The position numbers and the translations under genes were made by a program. From Plecoglossus altivelis (taxonomy: Eukaryota > Chordata > Actinopteri > Osmeriformes > Plecoglossidae), in the NCBI GenBank assembly GCA_036571765.1, contig BROE01000025.1, positions 1,561,522 to 1,625,521 on the forward strand: 64,000 bases of DNA, written 5' to 3'. The notes under the pieces were generated by a model that worked only from the letters and a program-made list of their open reading frames with translations, ran no database searches and was not told where the DNA came from. Below, one piece after another: positions 25,416 through 37,999 of this stretch (its first letter is position 1; each line of letters starts with the position of its first letter).

Positions 25416-28400
25416 TTAAGACGTGCTGGTTGTCTCTTCCTGTTTCTCAGCAGGAGTTGTAGTCTCTTCCTTGCTGGTGCTCTGGGATTTGTAGTCCACT
25501 CTCTCGAACAGCAGGAGCATCTCACAGTGCATGGTCTGGGGGAAGAGGTCCACCGCCATGGCTCTCACAGGACGGAAGGGAGAACCTCGTACCCGCTTAG
25601 ATGGAGCTCTGCACAGACTGAAGATCGGGCGGGTTAGCATTTTTGCTACGCTGTAGCTTCAGCCTGGCCGCATAGGGGGGAAAGGATGTGTGCCTGACTT
25701 ACTCTATGAAGTTGGTCATGGCCGCTTTGGCATTGCAAGCCACATATATCAGCCTCTTCAGATGCTCCGCCCTCCTGATAGCCAGAATCACCTTGGAATC
25801 TGCATCGTGGCCGCCAAAAGAATCGGTTCTCAATTCAAAACTGTCCATGGAGACTCTCACACGACAACAGTCAGCCTAACTACCAGTATGTGATAGATGC
25901 GGTCGTCTTACGTAGGCCAGCCCTGGGTGGATCCACGATGGCCGTGACGTTAGGGGCCACCAGAGCGTTGAGCACGCTGGGGAACACATCCTCGGCCTTG
26001 CCGCAGTGGTACTCCACGTTAGTCAGGCCTGGATGGCGAAGAGAGGGGGTTGTCGAATGTTAGGATGCAGCACTTTCTAATGGTGATAGAAGTAGCATTC
26101 TGGTTCAGATGAGGTATAGAACCCAGTGGAGCTTGAAGAGTTACCGTTAATCTGAGCGTTCACTTTGGCGTCCTCTACTGCTGCCTGGCACAGTTCGATT
26201 CCGATGACCTTCCTCACCCTCTGGTACACAGAGGAACACAGTGAATACTAATGGACAGTACAACGATAGGAGATTGATTTGGAAAATTACGAATGCATTA
26301 GTTAAACGTCCATTTAAGATCAGGTGTCCTTTTAAATGATGCTTTCATCCAAAGCGAAACACAGAAAGATTTGAACCTGAAAGACCACTCGATCTTTAGT
26401 CAAACCCTCCCTAGCTGAGCCAAAACACCAGGCGGCCATTGCGGTTGTAGTTTACCTTTGCTAAAGAGATGCCGATGGTTCCGGTCCCGCAGCACACGTC
26501 CAGCACGGTGCTGTCCTGGTCTAGCTGGGCCCACTCCCCCACCGTGGAGTACAGAACCTCCGCTGCACCCGTGTTCACCTGGCAGACACACGCCCCGCTG
26601 TCAGAACGTCTCCTCCCCCTTCACCCTCTTACAATGGATCCACACAATACCATCTAATACTCATCATTTGTAGTGGATAGAGAACCTACTGTCCCGGTCT
26701 ATTGAAATAACTTGATACGATTGAAAAACAATTTACCTGAAAGAAGGAATGAGGAGAGATCCTGAATTTCAGACCAAGAAGCTCTTCGTGGATGTACTCC
26801 TTCCCGAATACTAGCTCTGATGGCAGGTCTTCTGGGTTCGGGGAGGTCCTGAATAAACGGCAGTTTGAACGCGTGGTTATTTGGCGTGTGCACCGAGATG
26901 GCGAGCTTTACCCGGTGCACTGATCAGGTGCTTTAACCCTCTGACCTTTGACCCTCTCTGACAAAGTACAGAGAGGTCAGCCCGCTTTCTTTCCCTTCGC
27001 CTTCTGTGAAGAACTCCCTCAGCAGCTTCTTGAGGTCATCCAGTTCAGCCTCCCCAAGTTTCTGCGGGAGAACACAGAAGAGACGTACCGTGAGTTTCGC
27101 AAAGCCCCCCTCATGAATCGTCCGACACCCACTTCCATCCCCTGAACGTTGCGGGTTCCTATTGGAACCCAGATCCTACTGGGTTCCGTGGCCGCTGAGA
27201 GGGTGAGCACCTGTGGGTTGAAGAACAGCATGGCCATGGCCTCGTCGGTCCTGGTGGTCCTCACTGTCAGCTGCTTCCAGTGCCCGTCGTACGTCTCGGG
27301 GCTGTAGACCGGGTAAGCTGTTGTCCTGCGCCCCAAACAAAGCCCCAGATGTCACCATCTATGTCTAAGGCAGAGCATTTGACGGCGGATAACACAGTTG
27401 CTCGGCACGAAAGCATCCGGGCAATGAAAGCCACTGAGCAAAACAGGACGACGATAACAGATGCGATTGCTGTTTTGTCGTGACGTGTGACCTTTTCATT
27501 GTTTCCGGATGGTTCCGTCTGTGTCCTGGATGTGAGACTCCGCAAGAGAGCTCAGAAACCCCTGAACATCATCGTGTGCCCAGATATCTCATCTCAACCA
27601 AGGACTTCATGACACAATCTCAAGACTGGACTGGACTTACCTGATGAATTTCTGGACCTCGCTGACCACTCTCTTGGCCCTGGCCGACACGTGGATGGAG
27701 TCCGAGGGGCCGACCACAGCGCAGGATCCTCCTTTGTACTTCCCCAGTCGGAAGCCCACCGTCTTATCCTCGCCATTCGCCCCCATGGAGATAAGGAACT
27801 CACATTTGTTCCTGTACTCAGTCTGCGGGATGAGAGAAAATATACAAGAACAAGACAGATCAGTTATTGTTGCATGGGGCTATGCTGCAAAGAAACACCG
27901 ACTTAGTCTACAGGATGTGAGGGTACCAGTAAGGGTGATGGCCGTATGGTTTCCAGGGGGCAACACATGTTGTTGTGCTTGTTTCGCTGAGTGTACAGCC
28001 AGGCTAGCATTTCCTTGTTGGTGAAGCCTATTTCTCTGAGCAGAGCATGGAGAAAAGCAAGTGTGACGTGCAATTCAAATCAATTTGAGTTTTTCAGCGC
28101 TCTTGTTCAGAGCTACAATGTTGTTGTTTTTATTTTCTTGCATCCTTTGCAGCTTTACACGTTGGTCCGACATTGTACACAAAGTGTAGCGCTAACATAA
28201 ACGAGTGCATACGGGTCGTTTTGATCTGATTAGAGTCAGAAAAGCGGTCGTCCTCCTACCTGGATAGATTCTGCAGTACTCCCTCTACCACCTGCTGTTT
28301 TCGCTGTAGTTGTTCCTCGTAGGGCACGTTCCACAGGGGAGTCACCACATTGGCGATCTGGGTGCTGAAAGGTACCTCATCTTCTTCTGCCTCCTGCTGC

Positions 28401-28897
28401 CGTTTAGACGGGGGCTGCCCTGACCCCTCCGTTTCGTCTTGCCTCCTCTTCCTGAGTATAGGGTCGACCTTGGGCTTGGCTAGGCGCACGCTCAGCGCCC
28501 GTCCCTTCCACTGCATCCCGTGCAGCATCTTCATGGCTTTGTCCCGCTCCTCCTCGTTTTTAAAGGTGACGAAGGCGAATGGTTGCTTCCCAAACATTTT
28601 GATCTTGTGAGGGTTGACGCCATGCTTAGCCAGGAACTTCTTCACGTCGTTAAACCCGATGTACTTCGGTAAATTTTGGATCTCCACTTTGAAGATCTCC
28701 GATGTGAACAGGTCCTCTTTGATATAGCGGTACATGTTTGGATCTGAGGCTTCCTCTTCCTGCACACCTCCATCAGCCTTTCCCTCACCAGATGTTACGC
28801 CATCCACTTTATCTTCTGTAATAATACTCCCCCCGCCAGTGTCCTTGTCTTCATTCAGATGTGGAGAGGCAGGTAATGGGACGTGAACATCTGCCAT
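25416..28897 (-). CDS. trmt2a: TRMT2A, tRNA (uracil-5-)-methyltransferase homolog A, complete, 11 coding exons
   Basis: Minus-strand coding exons: 28897-28260, 28035-27927, 27822-27641, 27325-27211, 27061-26946, 26848-26737, 26578-26456, 26220-26145, 26028-25912, 25799-25703, 25617-25416. All have GT-AG borders and total 1887 bases, 628 residues plus stop, against 625 in human. Domains: N-terminal RRM (YRYIKEDLFTSEIFKVEIQN to SVRLAKPK); RlmD/TrmA-type region (TEYRNKCEFL, ETYDGHWKQLTVRT, FRISPHSFFQVNT); SAM-binding VLDVCCGTGTIG; DPPRAGLHSKVI; nucleophile-region Cys in IYVACNAKAAM; C-terminal FRPVRAMAVDLFPQTMHCEM. The enzyme methylates U54 of cytosolic tRNA to m5U. It is tail-to-tail with dgcr8 and head-to-head with ranbp1 (the Htf9 pair of mammals). 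The start is the ATG after acceptor TTCCCTCAG, giving MADVHVPLP. Confidence 0.97.
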
Positions 28898-29336
28898 TTT
28901 CTGTACTGTAACTGAGGGAAATAACAAGCCTTGTACAGGTAGCTTGCAAATCAAGCACAGGGTTTTAAGTTAACTCACTTCGTGAGTATGGTTCTACAAC
29001 TTGAATAACTTTGACGATTTGTAACTGCACTCAAACACTGGAAATGAAGTTGCGTGCAATTTATTAGGAAACAAAAGGTTCACTCACTGTTACTGTGCGT
29101 AGTTTCATTTATGTTTGGCACTGCAATTACTGATGTGTGCTAGCTGCCATGATGTTGTGGAAACACGTGTGACTCTGAACTTTGACATGCAGAAATATCG
29201 AATCAATAAAGAAGTACCATTATACACATATCACAATTAAATATAACTTCAGTAAATAAATAGTTAAATTATATGCACTATTATTAAATTTGTATTTTTT
29301 ATTGCAAACTATTTTTGATTTACGGTCAATCGGACA

Positions 29337-29348
29337 CCGGAAGTGACG
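29337..29348 (+). promoter_or_regulatory. ETS-type site CCGGAAGTGACG
   Basis: Perfect CCGGAAGTG ETS core with an adjoining TGACG half-CRE, in the trmt2a-ranbp1 spacer about 440 bases from the trmt2a ATG. Confidence 0.5.
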
Positions 29349-29697
29349 ATTACTGTAGCGCTTAAAGGCTTCTCGCTGTTTAATGTGTGTATTTATTTGT
29401 TGCACTGTTACTTTTGTTTATAAATTTCGTTATGAACATGATTTCATCATGAAAATACATTACAATCAATTTTATAATAAAATAAATGCACAGGGAGTGC
29501 GGTAAACGAAATGCACGGTGAAATATTAATAAAATTAAGTTATTAAAATTGTCTGCACACGAATAAACGATCAAATAACAATACTTATATTGCCATTAAT
29601 TATTGTTTGTGAGAAGGACAATTGATTTATTCATGTTTAACAGATATTAGTCAACGTAGCAAAGGGTATGGGCTGTAGCACAGCGGCAAATTTCAGC

Positions 29698-29705
29698 GCG
29701 CGAAA
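29698..29705 (-). promoter_or_regulatory. ranbp1: E2F-type site TTTCGCGC upstream of ranbp1
   Basis: GCGCGAAA on the + strand is the reverse complement of the E2F consensus TTTCGCGC. It lies about 110 bases before the ranbp1 ATG. Mammalian RANBP1 is cell-cycle controlled through E2F sites, so the position is meaningful. Confidence 0.55.
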
Positions 29706-29815
29706 GCAAGTCGCAGCACCAGCAGCAGGAAGAGGCGAAAGAAAACCAAAGGGAAGGACGAGTTTGGTTTGAATCTTTCGAATAAATTCCATCATCTATA
29801 AACATCTACATTAAT

Positions 29816-32800
29816 ATGGCAGATCCGAAGGTGAGATGATGATTTTTTAACGTTCTAAAGTATCTTAAATGCAATGAAATGAAGATTTTATTTTAAAATA
29901 TGTATTTTCATTGGTATTATCAAAGTTTATCAAGGCACTGCAAAAAGGAAAACGCCGACTAAGATCAAAATGGACAATGTCAGTTTATTTCAGTTAGGTG
30001 TAAATAGTGAAAATTTGCTTAATGATGGTAACTAGTTAAAAGGGTGAAATGGAAGGTGTTCGTTGAATGTGTTGAATGTGTAAAGAAAGTGTAAAACTGT
30101 GTACTTTTGCCGCCTTTCTCTAGCCTGGTCTGGTTTGGGGATAAATGGGCAGCTATCTTGTTAGCCATCATTAACTTGCTAGCTAGCTTATCAAAATTGG
30201 CGTTTTCAATGTGTCCCTCTTCAGTGATATACTTTTTCAAGTTTAATGGTACTTGGCTCGCTGATGTACAGAAAACTCGAGGTCTTCGGGATAAGCCACG
30301 ATTTAATCCTACATATTTGGCTTTGAAAAGTGTTGTCTCACCTGACAACAGTTGTTAGCTGCGATGCAGAATGATGCTACCTAGCCTGTGTAGCCTAGTT
30401 TGCAAGATATAAGCAAACTTGGTCGCTACGATACCGTATTATCGTATCATGTAGCTAGCTCACTTTTAATTGGACTGGCAAATGCATCTTTTGACGTGGA
30501 AAGTGCACGGACGATTTCTAGCTGGTTAATTTGTTAGTTAGCTACCTTTTACTAGTGTCGCTGTGTGTAGTTCCATGAATGGCCTAGCATTCGCAGCAAG
30601 CACGCTAGCTTGAAAGCTAAGCTAGCTAGCACAGGCACGGCAGGCCAAACCCTGCTTGGCAACTAAATGTACTGGTATTTTATGGTAAACCTAATACACT
30701 TTGACCGACCAGGCGTTAGTTCTAGTGGTTACGTTGACTGACTTGGTCTTCCACGCGTCTTTGTTTTTACGTTGAATCTAGCTAGCCAGTGATGGAGATG
30801 ACTGGCAAATGTGCCTTTTTAGTTTCCTGGAAGCGTGGAGTCACATGCGCTCCTCCGCTTAAAGTTTTCAGACATCCAGTTAGCCAGGCTATGTTCTTAG
30901 CATCTGTGAACAATCGTGTAATTCAGGTATTTAGTCAACAATAGCTTGTCAATAATGTGATTCATCACACGGAACAAGTAATTCCTAATTGAAACACGAA
31001 CGAATTTTCATGTGATTCATTAGAGCTACCGATATCTGCATGCACACGTATAGTATGGTTGTGCTGAAAGCTACACGACCTATTTGCCATGGAACGGCAA
31101 GGCATATCGGACATTTGCTTGGCTCAGCACCAGCCATCTGCAAGCCAGTGGGAACTATGAAGCGCACACAAAAGAGAACCCCCCCCAACCTTGATCTCTA
31201 CAATCCCTCTATTCACACCGCTGTGCGGGCGATGTGGACGCTGCCCCACACAGGGATTTACCTCGGATCTTAACCTGAAGTCCTCTAGATGAAACTGGAT
31301 GAACCCCCACCCAAAAAAGTCCACTCAAAGTTTCAGCAACCGTGTGAATGAGAGGGTTGAATGTTAATTCGAAAACTTATTTCCCTCCCCTCGTAGGAGC
31401 CACAGGAAGATCACGATGCCTCCACAGATAACACAGAAGATACCAACCACGACCCTCACTTTGAGCCCATCGTGTCTCTCCCAGAGCAGGACGTCAAAAC
31501 GCTAGAGGAGGATGAGGAAGAGCTCTTTAAAATGTACGTGTCGTACTAAATGCCAAAGCTTTCAAGGTTGCCGTGTCTGTGCCCGTAGCACCATATTGTC
31601 CTATGCAGCAGGATGTGATGTGCTCCTTTTTGAAGTCATGCTTGTGAAGCGAATGAACCAGGGCAGTGTTTGGGGGAATCCATCTAACGTCAACCTGCTC
31701 TTGTTCCCCCCCTCTAAGGCGGGCAAAGCTGTATCGCTTTGCCTCCGAGAACGACCCCCCGGAGTGGAAAGAGCGCGGCACAGGGGACGTGAAGCTGCTG
31801 CGACACAAAGAGAAAGGCACCATCCGCCTGCTGATGAGGAGAGACAGAACCTTGAAAATCTGTGCCAACCACCACAGTGAGTTTGAGCCGTCTGTCACAG
31901 TGCTGCCACCTTCTCTTTCTGGGAAGTTGCACTTGCTGTACACTTGAGCATGAAAGGTCCGTCCTGATTCATAGTATCGTCTCTTATATACACGTTTATG
32001 CTAACGAGCTCATCTGAGAGTCGTTCAGAATAGTCCGTCCGTAGCCAATGGAATCAGTCTTGTTGTGACGCTGCCTGCTACTTTCTAGCCAATTACGTCC
32101 CAGCACTTCTGTTTCGGCCTCAGGGAGGCGGGTCTTACTGCTTGGCTCATTTGGACCTGTGCTGTGTGTGTGTGTGTCTTCAGTTTTCCCTGTGATGGAG
32201 CTGAAGCCTAATGCAGGCAGTGACAGGGCCTGGGTATGGAACACACTAGCAGACTTCGCAGACGAACATCCCAAACCAGAGCTTCTGGCAATACGTTTCC
32301 TCAACGCAGAAAGTAAGTCCTAGCAGACGAGGCCATCCATCAAGGATGTGGGTCCTTCCCTCACAATGAGTTCTGGTGTAGGACTTGGGGCGCAGCAACC
32401 AGTTACCATTTGTCTGTCCTTCTTTTCAGATGCTCAGAAATTCAAGGTGAAGTTTGACGAATGCAAGGAGGAAGTCCGGAAATCTCAAGAGGGATCGGGT
32501 AGGTGGAAAAAGGTTCCAGGTGCTTCTCTGTGCATCAGGGGGAGGAGGAATATGCAGACTCACTCTGTGCCCAGCTGATACCTCTTGCTGGGCGCTTTTT
32601 CTGTCTGCTACATGAACATGCAGAATGTAACACTCGCTGACCCTCTTACCAGAAGGTCAGGGATGGTATGTCCTGCCACAGTCCACAGTGTTCCCTCAGC
32701 TCTCCTGATTACACAACAGCCGTTGTCTCGCATCGACCCTCTCCGCTAATGAGCTTTGATAACGGCGCGACGCGGAGAGAACGTTTCGGACCTGTTGGGT

Positions 32801-32955
32801 TTGATGTGAACGTTCTGCTGTGTTGTTCCGCAGGGGATACAGATGGTGCAGACAAAGTGGCGGAGAAGCTGGAGGAGCTGAGCGTAAAGGACGCGGGCAA
32901 GGCCAAGACGCCGGAGGGGAAAAACAAAGAGGAGAAGGAGGAAGAGAAGAAATGA
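29816..32955 (+). CDS. ranbp1: RANBP1, Ran-specific GTPase-activating protein co-factor, complete, six exons
   Basis: Coding exons: 29816-29830, 31397-31533, 31719-31876, 32184-32312, 32430-32498, 32834-32955. They total 630 bases, 209 residues plus stop (human 201), and every junction closes in phase. The first exon carries only MADPK. The protein shows the acidic N terminus (HFEPIVSLPEQDVKTLEEDE), the Ran-binding domain (RAKLYRFASENDPPEWKERG, LLRHKEKGTIRLLMRRD, LKICANHH, MELKPNAGSDRAWVWNT, KPELLAIRFLNAENAQKF) and the C-terminal leucine-rich nuclear export motif (KVAEKLEELSVK) with a Lys/Glu-rich tail. RANBP1 binds Ran-GTP in the cytoplasm and promotes release from importins and GTP hydrolysis by RanGAP. 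It probably shares its promoter with trmt2a; an E2F-like site lies upstream. Confidence 0.97.
30176..30790. other. GCTAGC palindrome cluster in ranbp1 intron 1
   Basis: I count seven GCTAGC hexamers, including TTGCTAGCTAGCTTATC, GTAGCTAGCTCAC, AAGCTAGCTAGCACAG and CTAGCTAGCCAG. This is the third such first-intron cluster in the window. Confidence 0.65.
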
Positions 32956-33807
32956 AACCAAGAACTTGCTTTACCGATCTTCGACTTGTCATTTTCCTCT
33001 TTTTCTACGATAGACTCTAAAGAAACTGAATTTGGACACTTGCATATTGATTGATTTTTTTTTATTTTATTATGATTTGTTTGCCTGGAGATCACAAGAC
33101 CTAGGTGCCACTCAACGACAACGACAACAAAAAACGGCAACAAAAAAAATCCTGCGTTTAAAATGTGCCCCTCCCACTCCCTCTTACCTATCATGGAAAT
33201 CTAACGATCATCTTGAGTTACTGTCATCACAACTAACTATAAAATGAGGCTTGTGATATTGATCATTCCCACATTGGGCTAATGTTCTTGTTGTAATTTT
33301 TTTTTTTTTTTAGCAGAGGTAGTTTTTGAGGGCAGCACATCCCAGACGTGGCTAGTTTGGACTGGAACATGGTTTGACAGTGATCCGAGTCTCTGGCTGT
33401 ATCTCAAAATGGCTTCCTCCGCTGGGCAAACGGGCTGGCCGCCAGCATGGCCAAATGAATTAGGGGGCAGGGCTGATCAACATGTTGGTCGTACTCTTTC
33501 CCCAGGCCACTGGCGTCATGCTGGGAGAGATGACCAAGGTGAGAGGAAGCATCATTAGATGACAAGGTTAAGCCTGGTGACTGCAGCATATACCAGCTGC
33601 TGAACTGCAGCTGGTGGCCATTTGATCCACGTAGGAGGTCAATATTACCAAGTGTTCCAGTTTTCTTTTTAGGTGTTTACTATGGTTTATCGCACCAAAT
33701 TCAAGACGGTTTATCAGATATTGGTGGAGGCTCCATCCCAATGCCAGATCCCTAAGTGGCTCTAGCTTGTTTTGAAGTCATGAACATTCCCTGGACCTGA
33801 AGTTAAA

Positions 33808-33818
33808 AATAAAATAAA
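33808..33818 (+). terminator. ranbp1: ranbp1 poly(A) signals
   Basis: Two overlapping AATAAA words (33808-33813 and 33813-33818) lie about 855 bases after the stop, giving a 3' UTR of about 0.87 kb. A further AATAAA near 34012 may be used as well. Confidence 0.6.
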
Positions 33819-33824
33819 GCATGT

Positions 33825-35820
33825 AGATTCTGTAAAGTTGGAGTGTAATAAGACCATGTCAGGTCACCACTCTGTCCTAACTCTTAACCTATCCCACTGA
33901 TGGAGTTAACCTTGCCTCAAAGTGCCAGTTTCATCTGTAAATACATGTACATGGATGAAATGTTGCTTTTCATTTGCACTCAAATGGTTTGAGACGATTC
34001 CTTCACCTTCCAATAAAAGACCTCAAAGACCATGGAGTTGTTCTCACTAGTTTGTTTGAAAATACGTTGGCAGGTGACAACATAAGCTGGTGTGTCCAGC
34101 ATCCTGATTGGGTACTGTCCTGTAGGCCAGGAGTTGATTGGATAAAGTTGAAAGTGTGTGGTGGAGGGGCGGAGTTAAATTTGAAAATAACGTAATTATA
34201 TTTGGACTCATATTAAATTGAATACAATTTGTTCAAGTGGTTCTCAACTCTGGTGTATGAGACCCCCTGACTAGCATTGTTATAGATCTGTACCTGCTAC
34301 ACACCTGATTGCAATGATCAGGTCGTTAACTAGCTCTGCAGAAGCTTGGGAACGACCATTGGAATCAGGTGCGTTGGAGCCAGAACCAGGGTTTAGAACT
34401 ACTGGACTACATGGTTCTGGAATAAGAAAGAAAGTGTATCCAAGAAAAATAGACGTTCATTTGTCATCAAATCCCAGTCTAGCCAAGTCTAGTCTAGTCT
34501 AGTCTACCCAGTCTAGCTCATGTCAGGTGTCTGCATGAAAAGGTCTTTCCAGGTTCCACCCGGATGGTTCTGCAGAACAAAAAGCAAGTTGTTATGGATT
34601 TCCTTGTTACCAAGGCAACGCCGTTGTTTAACTTTCAGAACGTTCGTCCACGTGAACGTTAAAGATAACACTGTCCAAAGTATTTTCATGATAAAGTATC
34701 AAGACACTTGTTTATTGGAAACGTTCTTTTATTCATGGTCACCAAGTGGCAAATATTTTTCTTTCCACAAAAATAGTCCATCATGTACATTAACAATATA
34801 TTGTATATTATTCTCTATCTTCTATAGTCAGATAACATCTTATCACAATCATGACAGGCAGCAACACAGATGACCCAACAGTGTTTCCAAGGTGATTTGG
34901 TGCAATGTAAGAGATAATTGCTTAAATATGACTGCTTAAATAGCATTTATTTAGGGGGAAAATATAATTTTGTGTGCTTGAAGGGTGTTTAATATATCAG
35001 GCCAGTTGTTTTGTTAACTTTACCACATATCACAAGACTGCCAGGTCTAATGGTGTCTGTCACAGTATAGCAATCTGTGTTGAAGTCAAAGTTGTTCCCA
35101 TCCTTCAATAAAGTACAGTTAAAACCAAGAGAATTCAGGGACTTTGCGGTGACATTTTTATTGACTTCGGCACCACAATCCCACAGTGGATGTAGGCTAT
35201 TTGTGCTGTAAACATCTTTGTCCTCTGAAAGGCCACCATGGTGGATCCTGTAACTGAAGTCATTTTGAGGTCGTTAAATAAACAGCATACGGCAGGAAAC
35301 TAAAAGATCGCGCAGTCTGCGCTATCCGTTCAGAAAGAATGGAATACAAACAGATACAAACGAAACAGGGGAAAACTTTCAAGCTAAATTTAATCAGGGT
35401 TACTTTGAACGGACAAAAATATTCAATGTACCTATGAAACTATATATTTTTTCTTTTCTTTAGTGAACAACAACGCCATTAACAGTCCCGTAGTTGTCGT
35501 ATGGCTTGTCTCGTCGTCCTGTAGTTGGCTGTACCGGACAGCTGCTAAAAGTAGATGGATGGCCATCGCCCGATGATGTCATGCTGACGGTCACTTTGGG
35601 GTAGGGCGAGTCCGTTCTGAGTCCGTTCTGAGTCCGTCCTGACTCCGTGAACCCACCCTCAGTGACAGGAAGAGGGGGTAATCAGAACACGGACGTCTAT
35701 CCATCTTGGATGACTGACATCTGATGCATATCCTCACGTTTCTTTGTCATACAAATTCATTGACTTTTTTTTATGTACACAGCAAAATACAACAAACTAT
35801 GATAGCCTTCCCTGTCAGCT
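33825..35820. other. Spacer between convergent ranbp1 and zdhhc8
   Basis: No exon or protein-like ORF was seen. It contains one palindromic MITE (34236-34403), a short TCTAG repeat (about 34478-34505) and an 11-base repeat of GAGTCCGTTCT (35608-35640). Confidence 0.6.
34236..34403. mobile_element. Palindromic MITE, 168 bases
   Basis: The 18-base ends 34236-34253 (AGTGGTTCTCAACTCTGG) and 34386-34403 are inverted repeats of each other with three mismatches. An inner pair, ACACACCTGATTGCAATG and CATTGGAATCAGGTGCGTT, is also inverted. The whole can fold as one long hairpin, the structure of a common fish non-autonomous DNA element whose terminal words I recognise. No clear target-site duplication is seen. 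Confidence 0.75.
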
Positions 35821-35824
35821 CTTA

Positions 35825-37229
35825 TTTATTAGTTCCTTTATTTATTTAAGTTATACATGATAATAAAAAAAAGAAACTAAAATCCACTCAAAATACAAAC
35901 ATCCATTTCAAGGTTGAGTATCTGTATAAAAAGCAAGATGTATCAAACATTGTTTTGAAAGGTTGGGTATAAAAAAAACAAACCGATAAAAACAAAAATA
36001 GAAAATAATGAGTGATCGGGTTTACTTCATTTGATGAGTCAGTGACCTGCATTTGCACTGGTTTCATTCTCTGGATATGAATTGTGGCAAAGATAACTAT
36101 ATGGCCAAACATGATTACGGTGTGACCTGCTAAACAGAAATACAAATAAACTGGAGTGTTGCCTGTGTGAGATCGATACTGAGCACCTATTCTGTTGGTA
36201 AAGCACTAAACAGGACAAGTACCAATTTAAATGAGGTATTCAGAAGATTCCGGAACCTAACCCACCCCTCGGTTTTAATGCCAGACCGAGAGGCTGCCGT
36301 TTGTCTTCCCTATTCGTAACGAGGACATTGGACGACATTATTCGCTATTACAGTAACCTTTAGGCTGTAACTCTGTGACGTAGATGTATACAAGAAAAAG
36401 GAGTTCTAATCTTCGGTAAACACCCTCAAACTCACCCAGTGAGGATGAGAAGAATCGGACCCAGCGCCATCAGCCAAACGACACTGCCTCTCTATACCTG
36501 CAGCTGCTAGAAACCTATTGACGTCATTTAGCTTGGGCTGACTAAATATTCAAGTTGCAAAAAACGCACCACCTGTTCTTAAATCCTGCTCTTAACGTGT
36601 GCTGTTCTGCAATTAACTGTTTGTTTTTTTCTTGACACGGTTAGATGATGAGAGTATGTAAAGCACCAGGACTCTTTAAGAGTTTGACCAACGTCGCTCC
36701 GAGCTATTTTGTCGGTGGCTTTTCCATTGCTTTGCCGTGTAAGAATGGAACAAGGTGTGTGCCGAGTCATGGACGTTAATGACGTCGTTCCAAAGGGGTT
36801 TCGCGTGCGGGTCGTTCTAAGTACTTTGTGAAAGCAGCATCTGCAACAGCTGTAACAAAACCGCCAGAGTTGAGAGGTGTGGACACTGACTGATGATCAA
36901 TACCACAAAGCCACATAACAGATCAACAGCAAAACACCCTTACATATATAAGCCCTCAGGTTTGAACGAAACACGACAATCACGACCCACCCCCTCCGGT
37001 ACAGACGCACATACAATCACCAAACTCTAGGTCTTTGAAAAAGGGAGACAGCCTCCGATTTGGACGTTGATCCCCAAGCAGGAAGTGCTATGCCTCCCTG
37101 ATTGGTCAGTATCTGATCGAAATAAGGAAGAAGGTAACTCTCCTTCCGCGGCATGGTCGTTGACCTTGGAGACGGTTGCCATGCCAGCGACCACCCAGCA
37201 TCCATCCTGGTTTGATAGACCCGCCCATC
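35825..37229 (-). other. zdhhc8: zdhhc8 3' UTR, proposed
   Basis: From the stop codon at 37230-37232, the minus strand runs without exon to AATAAA words at 35846-35841, 35842-35837 and 35830-35825, giving a 3' UTR of about 1.4 kb. Other signals may exist further on. Confidence 0.5.
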
Positions 37230-37954
37230 TCACACAGATATCTCGTAGGTGGTGCCGCCGACACCCGTCACCTTTTTGACGTTACTATGGCGACCGGGAC
37301 TGAGGGGGGGGCCTTGAGCGCTGGAGGGGGCCGCTCCGAGGTGACAGTCCATCTGGCCATTGACTTTACTTTGCATCATGGCTTCTCTGAATAGGGAAGA
37401 CAAAAAACAACGTTTGGGGTGAATTCAAACTCCAAATGTCCACCTGTTCGGGCGTGTTGGCATGTCGTGAGCGAGGTGAGGAAAGAAGAAAAGACATGCA
37501 AGATTCCCTGGCCAGCGTTTCCGCAGGACCGACAGTAGAAGCGACAGGCGCGTGCGATGAAGCAGTATTAGTGTGTTGAGGTGGATTCAAGGATGTGAGC
37601 AGAAGCATGAATGGTGTTAGGATATGCGTTCAGGAGCGTAAAGAAGTAGAGAGCAGAGAAGAAAGGTGGGATGAAGTTTATTCACATTTATTTCGCGTGA
37701 AATTGAGAAAAATACAAAAGTGTGCATTCGTTCCCTTAGATAGTTAATGCCAATGACAGACAGGAGGACACATGTTAGCTACCAGAAAGATGAATGCTCT
37801 CACTACTTGTACGAAGGTGCATGTTGAACAAGAACACTGATCCTAACACAGCGGAGCTCCTAGGCTCCATGTCGGAGATGCAGAGCAGCGATCATGGAGG
37901 TGCTGCGGGGATTTCGGTTGGTGAGGGGGAGGCAGGCCCCTAGCCCGCACGCAC

Positions 37955-37999
<45 letters not shown>

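Larger units (their letters stand above)
28912..29815. promoter_or_regulatory. Shared head-to-head promoter region of trmt2a and ranbp1
   Basis: The two start codons are 919 bases apart on opposite strands. The interval holds trmt2a 5' UTR (a donor at 28979/28978 or 29088/29087 could end its first exon), a strongly AT-rich core (about 29200-29650), and two factor-like sites listed separately. In mammals the same pair, Htf9c and Htf9a, is driven by a bidirectional CpG-island promoter; here the interval is not CpG-rich, which is a difference. Confidence 0.6.

Noticed and set aside
28350..28610. ORF on the + strand opposite trmt2a exon 2
   Set aside because: It is the antisense shadow of a well-supported coding exon and resembles no protein.
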